A stretch of 5,554 nucleotides of DNA from Thiotrichaceae bacterium (GTDB lineage Bacteria > Pseudomonadota > Gammaproteobacteria > SZUA-229), in assembly GCA_002746365.1 (NCBI GenBank), contig NVWZ01000007.1:70177-75730 (forward strand). The letters are read 5' to 3'. A program made the position numbers and the translations under genes. The notes under the pieces are model-generated. The model was not told where the DNA came from. It worked only from the letters and a program-made list of their open reading frames with translations, and did not search any database. This document shows, piece after piece, positions 5,379-5,554 of the stretch (its first letter is position 1; the number at the start of each line of letters is the position of its first letter).

Positions 5379-5554
5379 ATGACAGATTCACAAACAGCTC
5401 GAATTCGCGAGATTCCCTATAACTATACGTCGTATTCCGATCGTGAGATTATTATTCGGTTCCTCGGCGAAGACAGCTGGCGCATCATTGAAAAATTACG
5501 TGGTTCACGTCGCACGGGCCGATCTGCACGTATGCTATTCGAAGTACTTGGCGA
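5379..5554 (+). CDS. N-terminus of DUF3683-type FAD/Fe-S oxidoreductase, cut by window edge
   Basis: Fifty-eight codons are visible from ATG 5379, open to the right edge. The stretch [21 protein letters not shown] (residues 10-30) followed by [14 protein letters not shown] (45-58) is what I recall as the start of the DUF3683 family. These are very large proteins (about 1,200-1,300 aa) joining an N-terminal DUF3683 to a GlcD-like FAD-binding oxidase, a 4Fe-4S ferredoxin domain and cysteine-rich (CCG) domains, annotated as putative FAD-linked oxidoreductases of unknown substrate. None of the catalytic domains lie in this window. There is no clear Shine-Dalgarno before the ATG; the start is chosen because the family motif begins about ten residues in and a TATAAT lies upstream. 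It diverges from hrcA. Family recognition is from memory of the motif. Confidence 0.75.
   Translation, partial: MTDSQTARIREIPYNYTSYSDREIIIRFLGEDSWRIIEKLRGSRRTGRSARMLFEVLG

Overview
The window holds most of a class I heat-shock chaperone operon on the minus strand, in the order hrcA - grpE - dnaK - dnaJ (dnaJ runs off the left edge). At the right end a divergent plus-strand gene begins; its 58 visible codons look like the N-terminus of a large DUF3683-type FAD/Fe-S oxidoreductase. DnaK, GrpE and DnaJ closely resemble the Escherichia coli proteins. The hrcA-first gene order with a CIRCE operator, plus good sigma32-type promoters, suggests a gammaproteobacterium outside the Enterobacterales. I cannot name the genus. 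The intergenic repeats are of a kind I associate with sulfur-oxidising or methanotrophic gammaproteobacteria, but that is only an impression.

Layout: 1-731 (-) partial dnaJ. 732-873 is a spacer holding a long imperfect palindrome and a short tandem repeat overlapping a possible -10 box. 874-2793 (-) dnaK. 2794-2931 is a spacer with a hairpin after grpE and a near-consensus sigma32 promoter for dnaK. 2932-3525 (-) grpE. 3526-3764 is a spacer with overlapping sigma70/sigma32 promoter elements. 3765-4844 (-) hrcA, with a CIRCE operator across its first possible start codon and a sigma70-like promoter behind it. 4861-5378 has no gene but is dense in repeats: a decayed palindromic repeat (about 4921-5046) and a 271-bp element with matched ends and two internal hairpins (5047-5317), then a likely promoter. 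5379-5554 (+) is the start of the DUF3683 gene.

How the parts work together: HrcA represses by binding CIRCE at its own promoter. GrpE, DnaK and DnaJ form the Hsp70 cycle: DnaJ delivers substrate and stimulates ATP hydrolysis, and GrpE exchanges the nucleotide. The sequence suggests two layers of control: HrcA/CIRCE repression at the head of the operon, and sigma32-like promoters directly in front of grpE and dnaK, which would let the chaperones be induced separately from their repressor.

The coding content is ordinary. The least explained part is the non-coding DNA, above all the 271-bp foldback element at 5047-5317, which looks like a non-autonomous mobile element (MITE) and abuts the promoter of the neighbouring gene. 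I saw no sign of a new multi-gene system.
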